From assembly GCA_977006965.1 (NCBI GenBank), contig OZ345372.1:372001-436000 (forward strand): a stretch of DNA of 64,000 nucleotides, in the 5' to 3' direction. Numbering within the stretch: position 1 is the stretch's first letter; each line of letters begins with the position of its first letter. This document shows, one piece after another, positions 22,531 through 32,902 of this stretch. The notes under the pieces were generated by a model. The model did no database searches, was not told the DNA's origin, and worked only from the letters and a program-made list of their open reading frames with translations. The stretch comes from Phymatolithon calcareum. Taxonomy: Eukaryota; Rhodophyta; Florideophyceae; Hapalidiales. The position numbers and the translations under genes are program-made.

Positions 22531-22992
22531 TCACGATTGCAATGGCATGAAAGTCCTCCCGTCCTTGTCGTCGATGTCAACACCCATTGATTTGAGTGTG
22601 GATGCGAGTTGACGAATTCGGTAGATGTGTGGCAGTATCTTTTCGCCCTCGAGCATTGTGGCGGTATAGAACTTGCGACGAGCGGCGAGTTTATTAAGAA
22701 GCGTATGGCGTTCGAATATGTTGAGAATCGCCTGCCACATTGATTTCGCCGTTTTGACACCTCGGACATGTTCGAGATGGGCATCGGAAAGGGATAAACC
22801 AATAATCGCTTTAGCCTTATTGTCATGTCGACGCCAGACTTTGAACTCGTCTGTGTCCCTTGCCGGAGGGCTTACCTCGATGTACTCATCGAGCTCGCGG
22901 AATGATAGTACTAGCTGAATTTTCTGTTTCCAAGCGTGGAAATTGGTCTCGGTGAGTTTTCCGACCTTCAGCGTTCCTTGCGAGTTGTCCAT
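22531..22992 (-). pseudogene. copia-type gag N-terminal fragment
   Basis: A 153-codon frame with the UBN2/copia gag pattern: KLTETNFHAWKQKIQLVLSF near the start, AKAIIGLSLSDAHLEHV and AKSMWQAILNIFE in the middle, then KMGVD-type sequence (LASTLKSMGVDIDDKD). It breaks off after DDKD, where gag proteins normally continue with the next helices and a zinc knuckle. A nearby alternative frame reads HAIAIVSE, which suggests a small deletion or shift right at the end. Confidence 0.8.
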
Positions 22993-23716
22993 ATTTTGGA
23001 CTGGGGGTTCTTGAAATCTTGTCTAAGATCCGTTCGGGAAGTCCACTGCGAGTTAACAGAAGTTAACTATCAAGGCAATCTATCCCTTATAGGAAATTGG
23101 CCTCGAGTCAGTGTGACCCGGAGCTTGATCTGGGGATGGCTCTAGGCCGTATACCTCTTGAAGATAGGGCTGGCTCTAAGCCGTTTACCTCTTTTGGCGT
23201 TTTGGTACACCTGAACCTGCAGTCGGCAACACGCACTGCAAGACGTAGCCGTCAATTCCAATGTCCTAAATTCCAATGTTGATGTTGGCACACCCCACCG
23301 AGCAAGTACTTCGTGAGGCTATAATTGCGACCTTTTCCTTGAAGATGAGTATACGGGGACTACTAAACATGCGCTGTACGTGCCAGACTGTCTTTCAAAT
23401 CGGTAAACCGTACTCCAACAAGTCTTTCAGATTCCCTTCCAATCACACAACAGAATTCTGCAGAGCCGAGATCCGTCCAGGTGGTTACTCGGAAGACTAC
23501 TTGATTTCTCAAGCGAATATCCCTTTCACCACGTAGCAGAGCACGGGTGTTATCAGACTGTTTCGTAGATTATACTCTGTGCAGAGTCGCTTTCGGGTGG
23601 CCGATGGATGGCGCAGAAACCACAGGGTTTGATGTTGAAAATTGGTTGAGAATGAATTGCCGAGAGGGAAGGAGGACCCCTCGGTAAGGTGATAGCACTG
23701 GTTGATTACGCGTTAT

Positions 23717-23730
23717 CTGGGCCCATAACC
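23717..23730 (-). other. primer-binding site, initiator-Met half-tRNA type
   Basis: Directly after the LTR terminus CCAACA comes GGTTATGGGCCCAG on the minus strand. As I recall, the same word follows the LTR of Drosophila copia, where an internal fragment of initiator tRNA-Met is the primer. Confidence 0.75.
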
Positions 23731-24028
23731 TGTTGGATGGAGGTTTTGAAGTTGATGGTTGGGTTGATTGTGAGATGTTCTTTGGTTTATTAAGTCGGGG
23801 CTTCAGATCCGGGTCTTATATAGGCCCCGGATTGAGGTATGATACGACTTTTGATGCTCATTGCAGTACTAACTGTGATTGAATCAATCAACTAAGAGAT
23901 TGAATTGTCCAGTGTGATTGATTCAATCAAAAAATGATTGATCAACCAACAGTGCAAATATCAATCAACAAAATGATTGAATTGCTGACAATGACAAGAG
24001 CAATCAAGAAATTGATTGAACTGCAACA
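23731..24028 (-). repeat. copia-type 5' LTR
   Basis: On the minus strand the LTR begins TGTTGCAG and ends CCAACA, 298 bases. The first half (U3) holds many TTGATTGA/TCAATCAA words. A TATA box (CCTATATAAG, near 23815) and a polyadenylation signal AATAAA (near 23793) follow in the expected order. Confidence 0.8.
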
Positions 24029-25619
24029 TTGTTAGTAAAGATGAAAAAAAGGATTGATTCTATCGTAACATATGAGAAATGGTTAGAGACTTATGACATA
24101 GGATAATGTGTACTGCCACAAGAGCTCCAAGCAGTCACATTTCCAACACAAACTTGCTGTAGAATTTTTCAATTTAAGTTCATGCCCAATTACGACTAAT
24201 GCCCTACATATTGCGGAGTGCAGTCAGGCGAATAAAGGGTGCCGCAGGTAAAGCGGTGTCTGAAAATAAGAATCAAAAAAGAATGCCTACATTGGTTGTC
24301 AGATTTCATTCACGCTCCTCATCCAGAGCTTGATGACTGTGGTGAAGAAAAGTTTAGTGCTCTCATGGCGAAGGTTTCACTTGTTGCAGCTGACAAGTCC
24401 TGATACGAAGTGTTCCAGCCGCGTTCGACAATTACACATTTTGCGTTCTGTCATTGCAGTGCAAAGATAGAAGACAAAAAGAAAATTTATATCAATGAAG
24501 AAGCGCCATACACTTGATATCGAAGAGACGTATATTTTCCGTAGATGTCAATATGTATACACTCTGGACCATTTTTCCTGGGCGGGGACTTAATGTGTCA
24601 TCCAGGATGTGTCGAGACCTCATGACGACAGTCCACATTGTACACGAAAGCAGTAAGTCACCCAAGCAAATCGTATCTGATCGCTGAGGTCTCATGGATT
24701 GGATTCCGGAGAAGTAGAGGGACAATGTCGGGATCCTGCATCAGAAAATCACAGTGATACTGACTTTTTGTGTCATCTCAAACTGGCTGAAAATGCTCAC
24801 ACCCGTCCCAAGAATAACATTTCTATCACTTAGCAGACGGTTCGTCAATCACGGAAAACTTCTGATAATGTTTTCGGGGAAAAGAAAAACTTAAGCGGCT
24901 GAGAGGGCACATTCAGGGAAAGAATCAGACAGCCCACTGATTCCGTCGTTTGTAAGACCTGATTACACAAGACGAAAAATACTTTTATTGAGAAAAGGAT
25001 CGTTTGTTATTGAACATAGCATCATTCTGAATAAGCAGTGGAAGAGCTTTAGCTTACCGCTTAAATTTATTTGAAGTGCAATTACTCCGTTCGCTTTGCC
25101 AGGTACTTGTGCTCAAGTCAAATTATTCTGACTTCTTGACATTGCAACTAGCGATTGAAGTCTACCGGATGCCTCGTCAAGTCCTGATTCTAACACTGGT
25201 CCGCACGTGGCGTGATGGGCGGGGGAAATCTCAGTTTCAAATCCATCTTACTCACCAAATAACTCCATCGTAAACTTGATAAAGACGCAGCTGGGCTTTT
25301 TTAGGCTCGTTTTGTACTGTCTGGGCGATTCCTAGTCATTCAGGAAGTTGTCGGTCAAGGCAATTATTGTGGAACAATGTCCCTTAATTTGTGTTCGAGC
25401 TGTGTGGTGTTTATCGACTGCACTCCCCACTTAGTCATTGACGCAACCCTGGTAGTTGAAGGATTTCTGGAATTGTTGCTATGTAGTGGAAGTGTGTTGT
25501 TGTCTGCCTCAAGACTGCAAAGTACTTTCGGTGGGGCAGAATGCCAATCCCGACGAGAACCTGAGTAGTCGGTCTTTTCTCATAGGAGAAGAAGGCACAT
25601 CGAGGGGGAGAGCATTCGA
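24029..25619. other. intergenic, no gene recognised
   Basis: About 1.6 kb of AT-rich sequence without a recognisable gene or element border. Confidence 0.45.
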
Positions 25620-25810
25620 CATAGAATCAGGGGTTGCGCCAATTCCATTGCTATTAATTTAATTGCAATTTTTCCCAATTCCACCCAAATTGGTTCTTCG
25701 AACTGAATTGCAATTCGAATTGGTCGCACCTAATACTGAGGATCGTAGTAGATGAACATTGGACCAGGGGAATGTTATGGGGCGGGGGAGAGTAAAGCAG
25801 AATGTTGAGG

Positions 25811-25972
25811 GAATCAACGTACTCACCTCATTTTCAGTACGTGATCTTTGTTCTAATAATACCCAGAGTACGAAGATGAACATTAGACAGAGCACATTAA
25901 TCGGATGCAAGAATCAACGGACTCACCTTATGTTCAGTACGTGGTCTTTGTTCTAGTAATACCCAGAGTACG
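25811..25972 (+). repeat. 100-base-spaced direct repeat in the hAT 2 leader
   Basis: GAATCAACGTACTCACCT at 25811 and GAATCAACGGACTCACCT at 25911 start two nearly identical blocks of about 62 bases (each also contains CTTTGTTCTA and TACCCAGAGTACG). They lie between the left end and the transposase start and may be transposase-binding or promoter repeats. Confidence 0.85.
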
Positions 25973-27672
25973 TTCTGTCTGCCATCAAAACATCTATGAC
26001 ACTTGGGCCATGGCTACTTCTTGCTATGTTAAATAAAGACGAGATTGAGCCATTGGACTCCAAACGGTTTCAACAATGGGCCTATTCATGTGCTATGATC
26101 TACTCAGCTGTATCGATCAATTTACCAGCCAGATACAGAACAACGGCTTGAATGTCTTTAGCTACGATTAGAGTCTAGCAGTCACGATGGTTCAATCTCA
26201 AGTATAAAAGAGATAGCATTAGATCTCTTGATTTGAAACCTATCAGCCTTCACCGAAATTCTCACGCATTCCGCTTCACAGTCGAGTCCAACCCACCTAT
26301 CAGACCTCGTTCAACGTTCCAGCACATTCCGCTCTACTAGCGATGACACTACCTTCACCGAAACCAAAGCCGAAACAAGTTGTGCAGCTGCTTATGAAGC
26401 TCATTCGAGAACAAATCCGTGATATACACTCGCGTCAAGTAGGTCAAACTCGACGGAATGTGCCGTTTTGCGTCTATCTCTGCTCAAAAGGTGATCAGTG
26501 TACTGGAGGAAGTGAGTTTTTCTTCGAAAAGGGTACTGGGTTCTCCAACCCGTACAATAATCTCAAGCGTTGCATTGGAGGTGGAAGCGAAGAACATTTG
26601 CTAGAGATATACCGAGCCGTTCTTGCCGAGAAGTTGAGATCCGGGTCGTCGTTCACAGTTCAATCGTCAATGGTGATGAAGCTCACGGAACGTGAAAAGG
26701 CGATGAACAGCTATCTTCGGTTCATCATTTTCAAGTCTCTATCAATTGGATTTGTAGAGGACCGCAAAGTTCGTGCATTCTCCAAGCATGACGCTGCGTT
26801 CTGTCATGATACTTTCAAGAAGGTGATTTTCTCGATTGTCGAGCTGGTTGAGCGCAAAATATAGGATGAGATGAAGCAGACGCGTGGGGTTCTAATGCAT
26901 GACGCATGGACTCATAACGGGATCCACTACGTCGGTTTGTTTGCGTCGTACTCCCGCAAGGTCAAGGTTCTAGTGAATGGCAATTTGGTCGAAGAAGAAG
27001 TTCCAGTTTCACCGTTCATCGCCGTAAGCCCTATGGGTGAAGCATCGGAAGCAACTAATGATTCTGGTACTACGGCTACGTCAGAGGATACCAAGTTCAC
27101 TGCCGAAGCGTATGTTCGATTCTTTGCAGACATTATGCACGATGTCTACAAAATCGACGTGCATGAATGGACTACTGGCCTGATAGCCAACAATTGCAGC
27201 GTTAACAAACTCATTGCCAAACTGATGGAGATTCCGAACGTGGGCTGTGCTAGCCACAAGCTACACTTGGAAGTACGTCGTATGATTGAGAAGGACAGGA
27301 GGTTGTCGACCACTATCGAGTCTGTGCATAATGTGGTGAGAAACTGCGGGATGGGACTAAAAAACTGGGCGATTCTCCGCAATTTTTGTAATCTCAGTCC
27401 AGTTATGAACAATGCAACCCGATGGTCTACAACGTATCTCATGCTTCAACGGTTCAATCGTATAAGAAGTGCGTTAATTGCAACAGCGGATGCAGAAGAT
27501 GCTCACCTAGTAATCGATCGAAGGAGCGCGTTCAAGAATAGAGTTGCTAACTTTGCTGACCAGCTGGGCGAGATCAACACGGTGACCATGGAGCTGCAAA
27601 AGAGGGGTCTAACACTCTCGGATGCACGTATGGCTTTGGATGAGTTACTTGATGGAATTGATTCTCTGTAAT

Positions 27673-28075
27673 CCATTCCGGAATCAGCATTGTTTCAATG
27701 CCAGTGTGGGGTTGTGAATCGCACAGGATGGCACACTGTTCTTGGTCGGGTTGTTCCCTGGCGGAAAGCCGAGGGCTGCGTGAAGCGCCGACCTTTATAG
27801 AAAAAACATTGGATCAAAAGATGACTTGGCAGTATGAGAATTGGATCAATGGAAGAATCTGGAAGCCGCGAAGCGGCTTCCTAGCCCGTCGCAGGCGCCG
27901 CACTGTAATGCTTACAGTGTAAGTAATGCAGTGTAAGCATCTGTAAGCTGTAAGGCTCTGTAAGTAGTAGATCTAGGGTTTGCCTTCAGTGATCCTTGGT
28001 GATCTAAGTACGTATCGAAACCTACGGTACTGTAATGACTGTAATGCTATCTGTAAGGCTTACTGTAAATTTAAG
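27673..28075. mobile_element. unclassified insertion of about 400 bases in hAT 2
   Basis: Coding continuity with hAT element 1 is lost at about 27669 and regained at about 28081. CTGTAAT occurs at both edges (27666-27672 and 28076-28082) and could be a 7-bp target duplication. The insert is non-coding, has no inverted ends I can see, and contains the 21-base palindrome GGAAGCCGCGAAGCGGCTTCC-type hairpin near 27871. It also contains many CTGTAA/TTACAG words in its right half. The exact borders are uncertain. Confidence 0.5.
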
Positions 28076-28175
28076 CTGTAATGGCTAATTCAAGGGAGCT
28101 AGTCTTAGAGGAAAGTAGGGAGTATGATAGTGGCGTTGGACGCTACAGCCAGTTGGGTGATTATTATATCTCTCA

Positions 28176-29571
28176 GGGCCAGTCTATACCGGAGACGCGC
28201 AGAAAAACTGCATGGAAGCACATACACGTAAATGAATCATATCGAGCAGAATTGCACCCACCGTCTATACAGCTCCTGTGCATACCGCACGCAGATCCCC
28301 CTCCAGCAGTCCCACTTTCGGCCAAAGAGCAACACAGAAACGATAATGCTACCTTCCCGGCTTTCTTCGGTCGTCGAAGCGGACGCCGCGACCGCCCTAC
28401 TCGGCTTCGGCGGCACACCTGCCGGCGCTACTACACCTGGCACGGCCGTCTCGCCCGAGTCTGGCGGTCTTCCGGGCGAACCGAGTCCACCCCCAGAATC
28501 GACTTTAATTGCAGCTGGCGGTGTTGATGACGGCATACAGGACAACGACTGCTTACCGCGTCCCTCTGTCGGTCCTGCGGGCTACGGCGGACCTTCCCCG
28601 GAAACCTATCGTGCGTTCTTCCAGTGCATAAGCATGACATGTAGAGAAAGCGATATTTGGAATCGACTACGGCTTGCACCGAGAGTGCATAGAAGCCCTT
28701 CCTACAGTAGAAGTTTCGAGGGACATATGAGTCTCGGGGCTTGTTGATGGATATCGCAATGCCGTCAATAGCAGCTATGCAACCGGGAAGTGGGTTCGGG
28801 GCCTCTCGGGAGGAATCGAAGCCGGCTGCAAGTTTTTCTAGCTCAGTTTCATTTTCTAGTGGCACGCCTGGCATGTGCAGAGCATTGCTGATGGCGAGAA
28901 TAGTGTCTTTAAATACAGCATATACAGTCGACCTGCCCACTTGCCACGACAACATTTGGTCGTGATGTAAGCCACCAGCTAGGACGCGCAACGTTATGGC
29001 GAGGCGCACAGCCGGCGTAATTGCACCTGCACTTGTTCGCCGGGCCTGATCTTCGTCACGCCGTAAATGGGGGAGCAGCAACATGAGAAGCTTGTTAAAA
29101 GAGCACCGGGAGAGGCGAAAAGAGTGCCGAAATTCCTCGTCAGAGAGGTGCATCGTCGTGATGCTGAACCGAACGCGGTGTCAGAGCTTGGAGCATCGCC
29201 GAAAACGAGGATAGTACTTGGAAGGAAGAGCGGCCAAGGCCGCATTGTACTCAAGCTCATGCAGGGAGGCCACTGAAATCGCAATGAGCAAGGAGAGAAG
29301 CCCAGCACGATGGATATCCATGGTGATTATGCGACTTTGTCGTCGTCGTCTCCATGATGGCCGGGGAATACCCTATGATAAATCGTACAGATCTGTACGA
29401 TGACTACTGTTTCCGTGCGATTCCAGTCGTAATTTCTGCACGCATACTCGCCGTGAACTGTACGCGCCGTGACGAAGCAAGTTTATGGGAACAAGTAGTT
29501 TTACGCCAAGTGGCTATAAAAGTGCATCAAACGTGCAGACGTGCAGAATTTGCACCGGTATAGACTGGCCC
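28176..29571 (-). mobile_element. PIF/Harbinger element nested in hAT 2
   Basis: The ends GGGCCAGTCTATACCGG (28176) and CCGGTATAGACTGGCCC (ending 29571) are perfect 17-base inverted repeats. TCA flanks both sides (28173-28175 and 29572-29574). A 3-bp duplication and GGG-C ends fit PIF/Harbinger, although the usual target is TAA/TTA. Removal restores the hAT 2 reading frame across the site. No Myb-like second protein is present. Confidence 0.9.
28431..29153 (-). pseudogene. Harbinger (DDE_Tnp_4) transposase, 3' truncated
   Basis: A 240-codon frame. The first 60 residues match the N-terminal part of Harbinger transposases (SDEEFRHSFRLSRCSFNKLL). Then come AVRLAITLRVLAGG and the helix-turn-helix-like VGRSTVYAVFKDTI. 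The first catalytic Asp is in GCIAAIDGIAISI and is followed by NFYCRKGFYALSVQAVVD and GRTHDRF (second Asp region). After that the frame turns into sequence without family features, and the region with the third acidic residue is missing. It is therefore inactive and probably moved with help from another copy. Confidence 0.85.
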
Positions 29572-30183
29572 TCAGACTTCTCAAATCGTGCAAGATGCTT
29601 CATTTGAGTCAGGAGTGGTGAAAATCCAATGTGGGGAGACGAACAGCATGTCAGACGTTGAGAAAGAGAGGTGCAAGGGGCTATTACAAAGACGAACGGA
29701 ACAAGATGCTGAGATTGATGTGCACGAACCGATGAGTATGGCCGACAGACTAAAGAAACGGAAGAAGAACACCGGAAGCGCGGGATCGAAGGAATACATT
29801 AACACCCAATTTATACTGGGGTCCGTTGCTGAGGTGGAGCGACTTTGGTCTATGGCGAAGTACATTCTACTAGACCATAGGAAGGGAACATCTCCTATTG
29901 TCTTTGAGGCGATGCTTTTTCTGAAAGTCAACCGCTCCTACTGGGATGAGCAAACCGTTAAGCAGGCTATGTCTATGGTTGTCAACCAACGTGTGGAGAG
30001 GGCTATCGAAGAAGATGAAGATTACATGCAGCTAGGTGAACTTGCTTGAATAAAGTATTGATGTCTATATTGTGGGAAGCCTTCAAATTGCAATGCGAAT
30101 TGCTGCAAACAAAACTGAGCAATTAAATTGATAAATTTCACCCGGGACTGCAATCGCAAACAATAGAATTGGCGCGACCCCTA

Positions 30184-30833
30184 CATAGATTTCATCACTT
30201 GGCTACTGCTAGGTGTCCAAGCTATGAAGTGCATGTTTCCTGCTGCCCGTCGGTCACCAATGCTGCATTGTAAGAATAATCTGGACTGACACAGGGTTGG
30301 GACGTTGCTCGAGAGGCATGCTCCGGATATTACCGTAAAGTTCATCTTCATGGAGGATGTCGGCAACACACTCGCGTGCACGTTCTTGAAAAACTTCACT
30401 GCCGAGCACCTGATTTTACTTTGTGGTGGACGTTCCGTCTCCAGACGTAATTTTATAGTTAGAGTGAGTACAAACCGGAGAAGAGCTATGCCATGAGAGA
30501 CCCCTAGCCATACTCAAATTTCTGAGCAGTGAGAAACTGTTGCAGAACAGCGTAGGCGCTCATCGTCCATGTGAGCGGTCTTTCCGTAATAAAGCAAGAA
30601 AGAAAAAACCTCAGTACGCAGATTCTCCACAATGTGAAAAGAATTGTCTATCACTGCTTGTCTTCGCACATCTCACTGACGTCATTTTGGCGATTTCTTA
30701 AATCTCCAACCTTCAAGATTTTCAGAATACAAGAGTTATGCGCGTCTTTCCAAAGTGCATTTCGTATCATAATTACGAACTCGATCTGCGCACAACTTCC
30801 TAGCGATGCAAAAAATCAGATTGTCGTTTCTCA
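30184..30833. other. intergenic, promoter side of the HisN-YicC gene
   Basis: No gene recognised. It separates the hAT element from the start of the phosphatase fusion and must contain that gene's promoter. No TATA box stands out. Confidence 0.4.
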
Positions 30834-32678
30834 ATGTTCCATCCCTGCGGAGTCAATTCCCAGACAATGGGCTTCGTCGTCCCTGGCGGTATTCCTTCGC
30901 TGCAACGTGAAACGAAGGGAAAGCGCTGCATGCATCGTCCCCGCCTAGCGCACCGTCCTCGAGTACCCCGTGCTAGCGTCGAAACCCATAACTCGGCCGC
31001 GGCGACTAACGGCGGCTCCGCGGTCGATCCCGTGATCGCGACGGACGAGATCGTAGCAACTGCTCACGCCGCTGCAGATGCAGCCGGAGCGGTGATACGG
31101 AGATACTTCCGTGCCGGGATCGGTTCGCGTGCAAAGGGCGATACGTCTCCAGTGACACAGGCCGACACCGAAGCTGAGGAGGCGATCCGTAGAGTAATCC
31201 GCGATACCTTCCCCACACATGCTGTTCTCGGGGAGGAAGGTGGTGGAGATGTTGGGGATGTACTTTTGAGCGCACAATGGGCATGGGTCATCGATCCGAT
31301 TGATGGTACGAAGGCATTTATGACAGGCAAGCCGACATTCGGCACTCTTATCGCCGTCCTTCGCCGCGGTGTACCTGTTTTCGGCATCATTGATCAGCCT
31401 ATCTCAGGTGAGAGATGGGCAGGCGGTGCTGGACGATCGACAACCTTCAATGGATCTCCGGCTCGTGTTGCCGAACGGGGACCGCTCGCAGAGTGCGTTG
31501 TGCATGCGACAACGCCGGATATGTTTGTCGGACTTGACGGCGTCGCGTTTCGTGCTGTCTCACGCAAAGCAAAACACACTGTGTATGGATCTGATTGTTA
31601 CGCGTATGCGCTACTCGCGTCTGGTCACGTTGACGTCGTCGTCGAAGCTGACCTCAAGCCTTGGGATTTTCTCGCACTGGCACCTGTCATTGAGGGAGCT
31701 GGCGGCGTCATGACGGACTGGTACGGCGAACGAATTGGGCCTGATTGTGATGGTCGTGTTGTTGCTGGGGCTTCTCATAAAATCGTTATGGAAGTGCTCG
31801 AGACGCTTGATGAGGGTCTGGCGCCGCCGAAAGACTTTCAGGACCGTGGGCCAGGGCACGTTCAGGCGATTGCAGGATTTGGTGCAGCTGTGGAGACTGA
31901 TGGGACGCAGAGTGTTTCTGTTCAAATTCGGGCAGAGTATCACGATGTTTGCGAGGTCGCTGTTCGTATACCGAATGTCCTCGCAGCACATGAAATCGAA
32001 CTGGCCACGCTGGTTGAACAAGAGCTGCTCCGCGGACTTATCAGCGTCTCAGTCAAGATCTATGGTACTCCGCAGGTCGTTGAAAGTGCAGTTCCGATTT
32101 CTGATGTGGCTGCCGCGAAGCAAGCGCGGAAGCTGCTTGATGATGTCGCTGCAGCTGCTGGTGTGGACTCAACACCAACACTTTCGGACGTTCTTCGCGT
32201 ATTGGACCGCTTGCAATCGAAACCAAGAGTATCCGATTCAAAAGTACAGTTGTTGCTCCCACTTGCACGCCGCGCAGTGCTATCTGCATCATCCGCACTT
32301 GTTTCTGCTCGGCGGCGCACTGGTGCAGCTCTTGAACGCGAGGCTCTCGAACGGATTTCAAAGATCGACACTGTGCTTGACGCATTGCAATTGCGCTTGG
32401 CGGACGCCAAAGAACTAGCCAAATCTTCTGAGGCGATTTCAGCTCCGGCGTGGGGTACAGCGCTGGAGCAGGCGCGTGCTCACTCGCACATGCTCGCTGT
32501 CGGTTTCATGGGCGTGGATGGAGGTGTTGGAATACGAATAACCCTCTTGGCGCGAGAGGTTCTACGGTGCGCACGCGCAATTGCTGAGCGTGCAGACGAC
32601 GCTATCATTGCTCATCATGCTCTCTTAATTGAGGAGGAAGGACTTGCGCTGCGAGGAATTGGGAGGCGTATCCGCTAA
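30834..32678 (+). CDS. histidinol-phosphatase-like (IMPase family) protein fused to a YicC-like domain
   Basis: A 614-residue protein. Residues 1-60 are basic and Ser/Ala-rich, as in a plastid transit peptide. The start could also be a later Met at 30867 or 30930. Residues about 65-320 are an inositol-monophosphatase-fold enzyme: HAVLGEEGGG and WVIDPIDGTKAF carry the metal-binding acids, and LKPWDFLALAPVIEGAGGVM is the second signature. It most resembles HisN/IMPL2-type histidinol phosphatases of histidine synthesis. From about 343 to the end it follows the bacterial YicC endoribonuclease family: IAGFGAAVETDGTQSVSVQI, ELLRGLISVSVKI, PTLSDVLRV, SARRRTGAALEREAL and VGIRITLLAREVLRCARAIA. The YicC part is shorter than usual and its C-terminal REQ-QN block is changed, so nuclease activity is doubtful. 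A fusion of these two families is not known to me. Confidence 0.85.
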   Translation: MFHPCGVNSQTMGFVVPGGIPSLQRETKGKRCMHRPRLAHRPRVPRASVETHNSAAATNGGSAVDPVIATDEIVATAHAAADAAGAVIRRYFRAGIGSRAKGDTSPVTQADTEAEEAIRRVIRDTFPTHAVLGEEGGGDVGDVLLSAQWAWVIDPIDGTKAFMTGKPTFGTLIAVLRRGVPVFGIIDQPISGERWAGGAGRSTTFNGSPARVAERGPLAECVVHATTPDMFVGLDGVAFRAVSRKAKHTVYGSDCYAYALLASGHVDVVVEADLKPWDFLALAPVIEGAGGVMTDWYGERIGPDCDGRVVAGASHKIVMEVLETLDEGLAPPKDFQDRGPGHVQAIAGFGAAVETDGTQSVSVQIRAEYHDVCEVAVRIPNVLAAHEIELATLVEQELLRGLISVSVKIYGTPQVVESAVPISDVAAAKQARKLLDDVAAAAGVDSTPTLSDVLRVLDRLQSKPRVSDSKVQLLLPLARRAVLSASSALVSARRRTGAALEREALERISKIDTVLDALQLRLADAKELAKSSEAISAPAWGTALEQARAHSHMLAVGFMGVDGGVGIRITLLAREVLRCARAIAERADDAIIAHHALLIEEEGLALRGIGRRIR

Positions 32679-32816
32679 CACTAAGCTTCAGGCCCGAACA
32701 ACGCGGGTTTTTTTACCGACCTGTGATCAGTTGGGATGCTTGGGCAAGCTTCACAGCACTGCATGAAAGGCGGTGAATGATACTCAAGTATACTTGAGAA
32801 GTAAATTAATTATTTT

Positions 32817-32902
32817 CGAGGAAATTCACTACTTGGCCATCAAAAGTGGGAAAAATTCACTACATGGCCACCCCTCGCCAAACCTACTACTCACCCCTAG
32901 CT
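32817..32902. repeat. solo MULE-type terminal repeat
   Basis: This stretch begins CGAGGAAATTCACTACTTGG and continues with CATCAAAAGTGG and CTACTACTCACCCCTAGC. It corresponds, with roughly one difference in four or five bases, to the terminal repeat of the MULE at 11101-12122. No partner end or transposase lies nearby, so it is a relic or half of a deleted element. It starts about 140 bases after the HisN-YicC stop codon. Confidence 0.7.

Larger units (their letters stand above)
22500..24028 (-). mobile_element. copia-type LTR retrotransposon, 5' part only
   Basis: The order on the minus strand is LTR (24028-23731), primer-binding site (23730-23717), a leader of about 720 bases and then a gag start (22992). 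The element stops within gag about 20-70 bases before the SPT6 start codon, so protease, integrase, reverse transcriptase, RNase H and the 3' LTR are missing. A TTGTT word flanks the LTR at 24029, but no matching duplication can be checked. Confidence 0.82.
26343..30049 (+). pseudogene. hAT transposase, one stop and two insertions
   Basis: From an ATG at 26343 the protein has an N-terminal Cys-containing region (VPFCVYLCSKGDQCTGG) and EKAMNSYLRFII. It meets a TAG at 26862-26864 and continues in the same frame with MKQTRGVLMHDAWTHNGIHY, the region around the first catalytic Asp in hAT proteins. It is lost at 27669, resumes near 28081 (SRELVLEESREYD), is interrupted by Harbinger and ends with the dimerisation domain at 29588-30049 (TQFILGSVAEVERLWSMAKY, FEAMLFLKVNRSYW). 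All parts align in order with the transposase of hAT element 1. Removing Harbinger plus one TCA joins YYIS-QTSQIV in frame. Confidence 0.88.
25628..30183 (+). mobile_element. hAT element 2, carrying two later insertions
   Basis: Ends are CAGGGGTTGCGCCAATTC (25628) and, on the other strand, TAGGGGTCGCGCCAATTC (ending 30183), with the match running on to ATTG. Flanks are CATAGAAT (25620-25627) and CATAGATT (30184-30191), an 8-bp duplication with one mismatch. It encodes a transposase of the same family as hAT element 1. Its ends differ from those of element 1, so the two are separate lineages. Inserts lie at about 27673-28080 and at 28176-29571. Confidence 0.9.
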
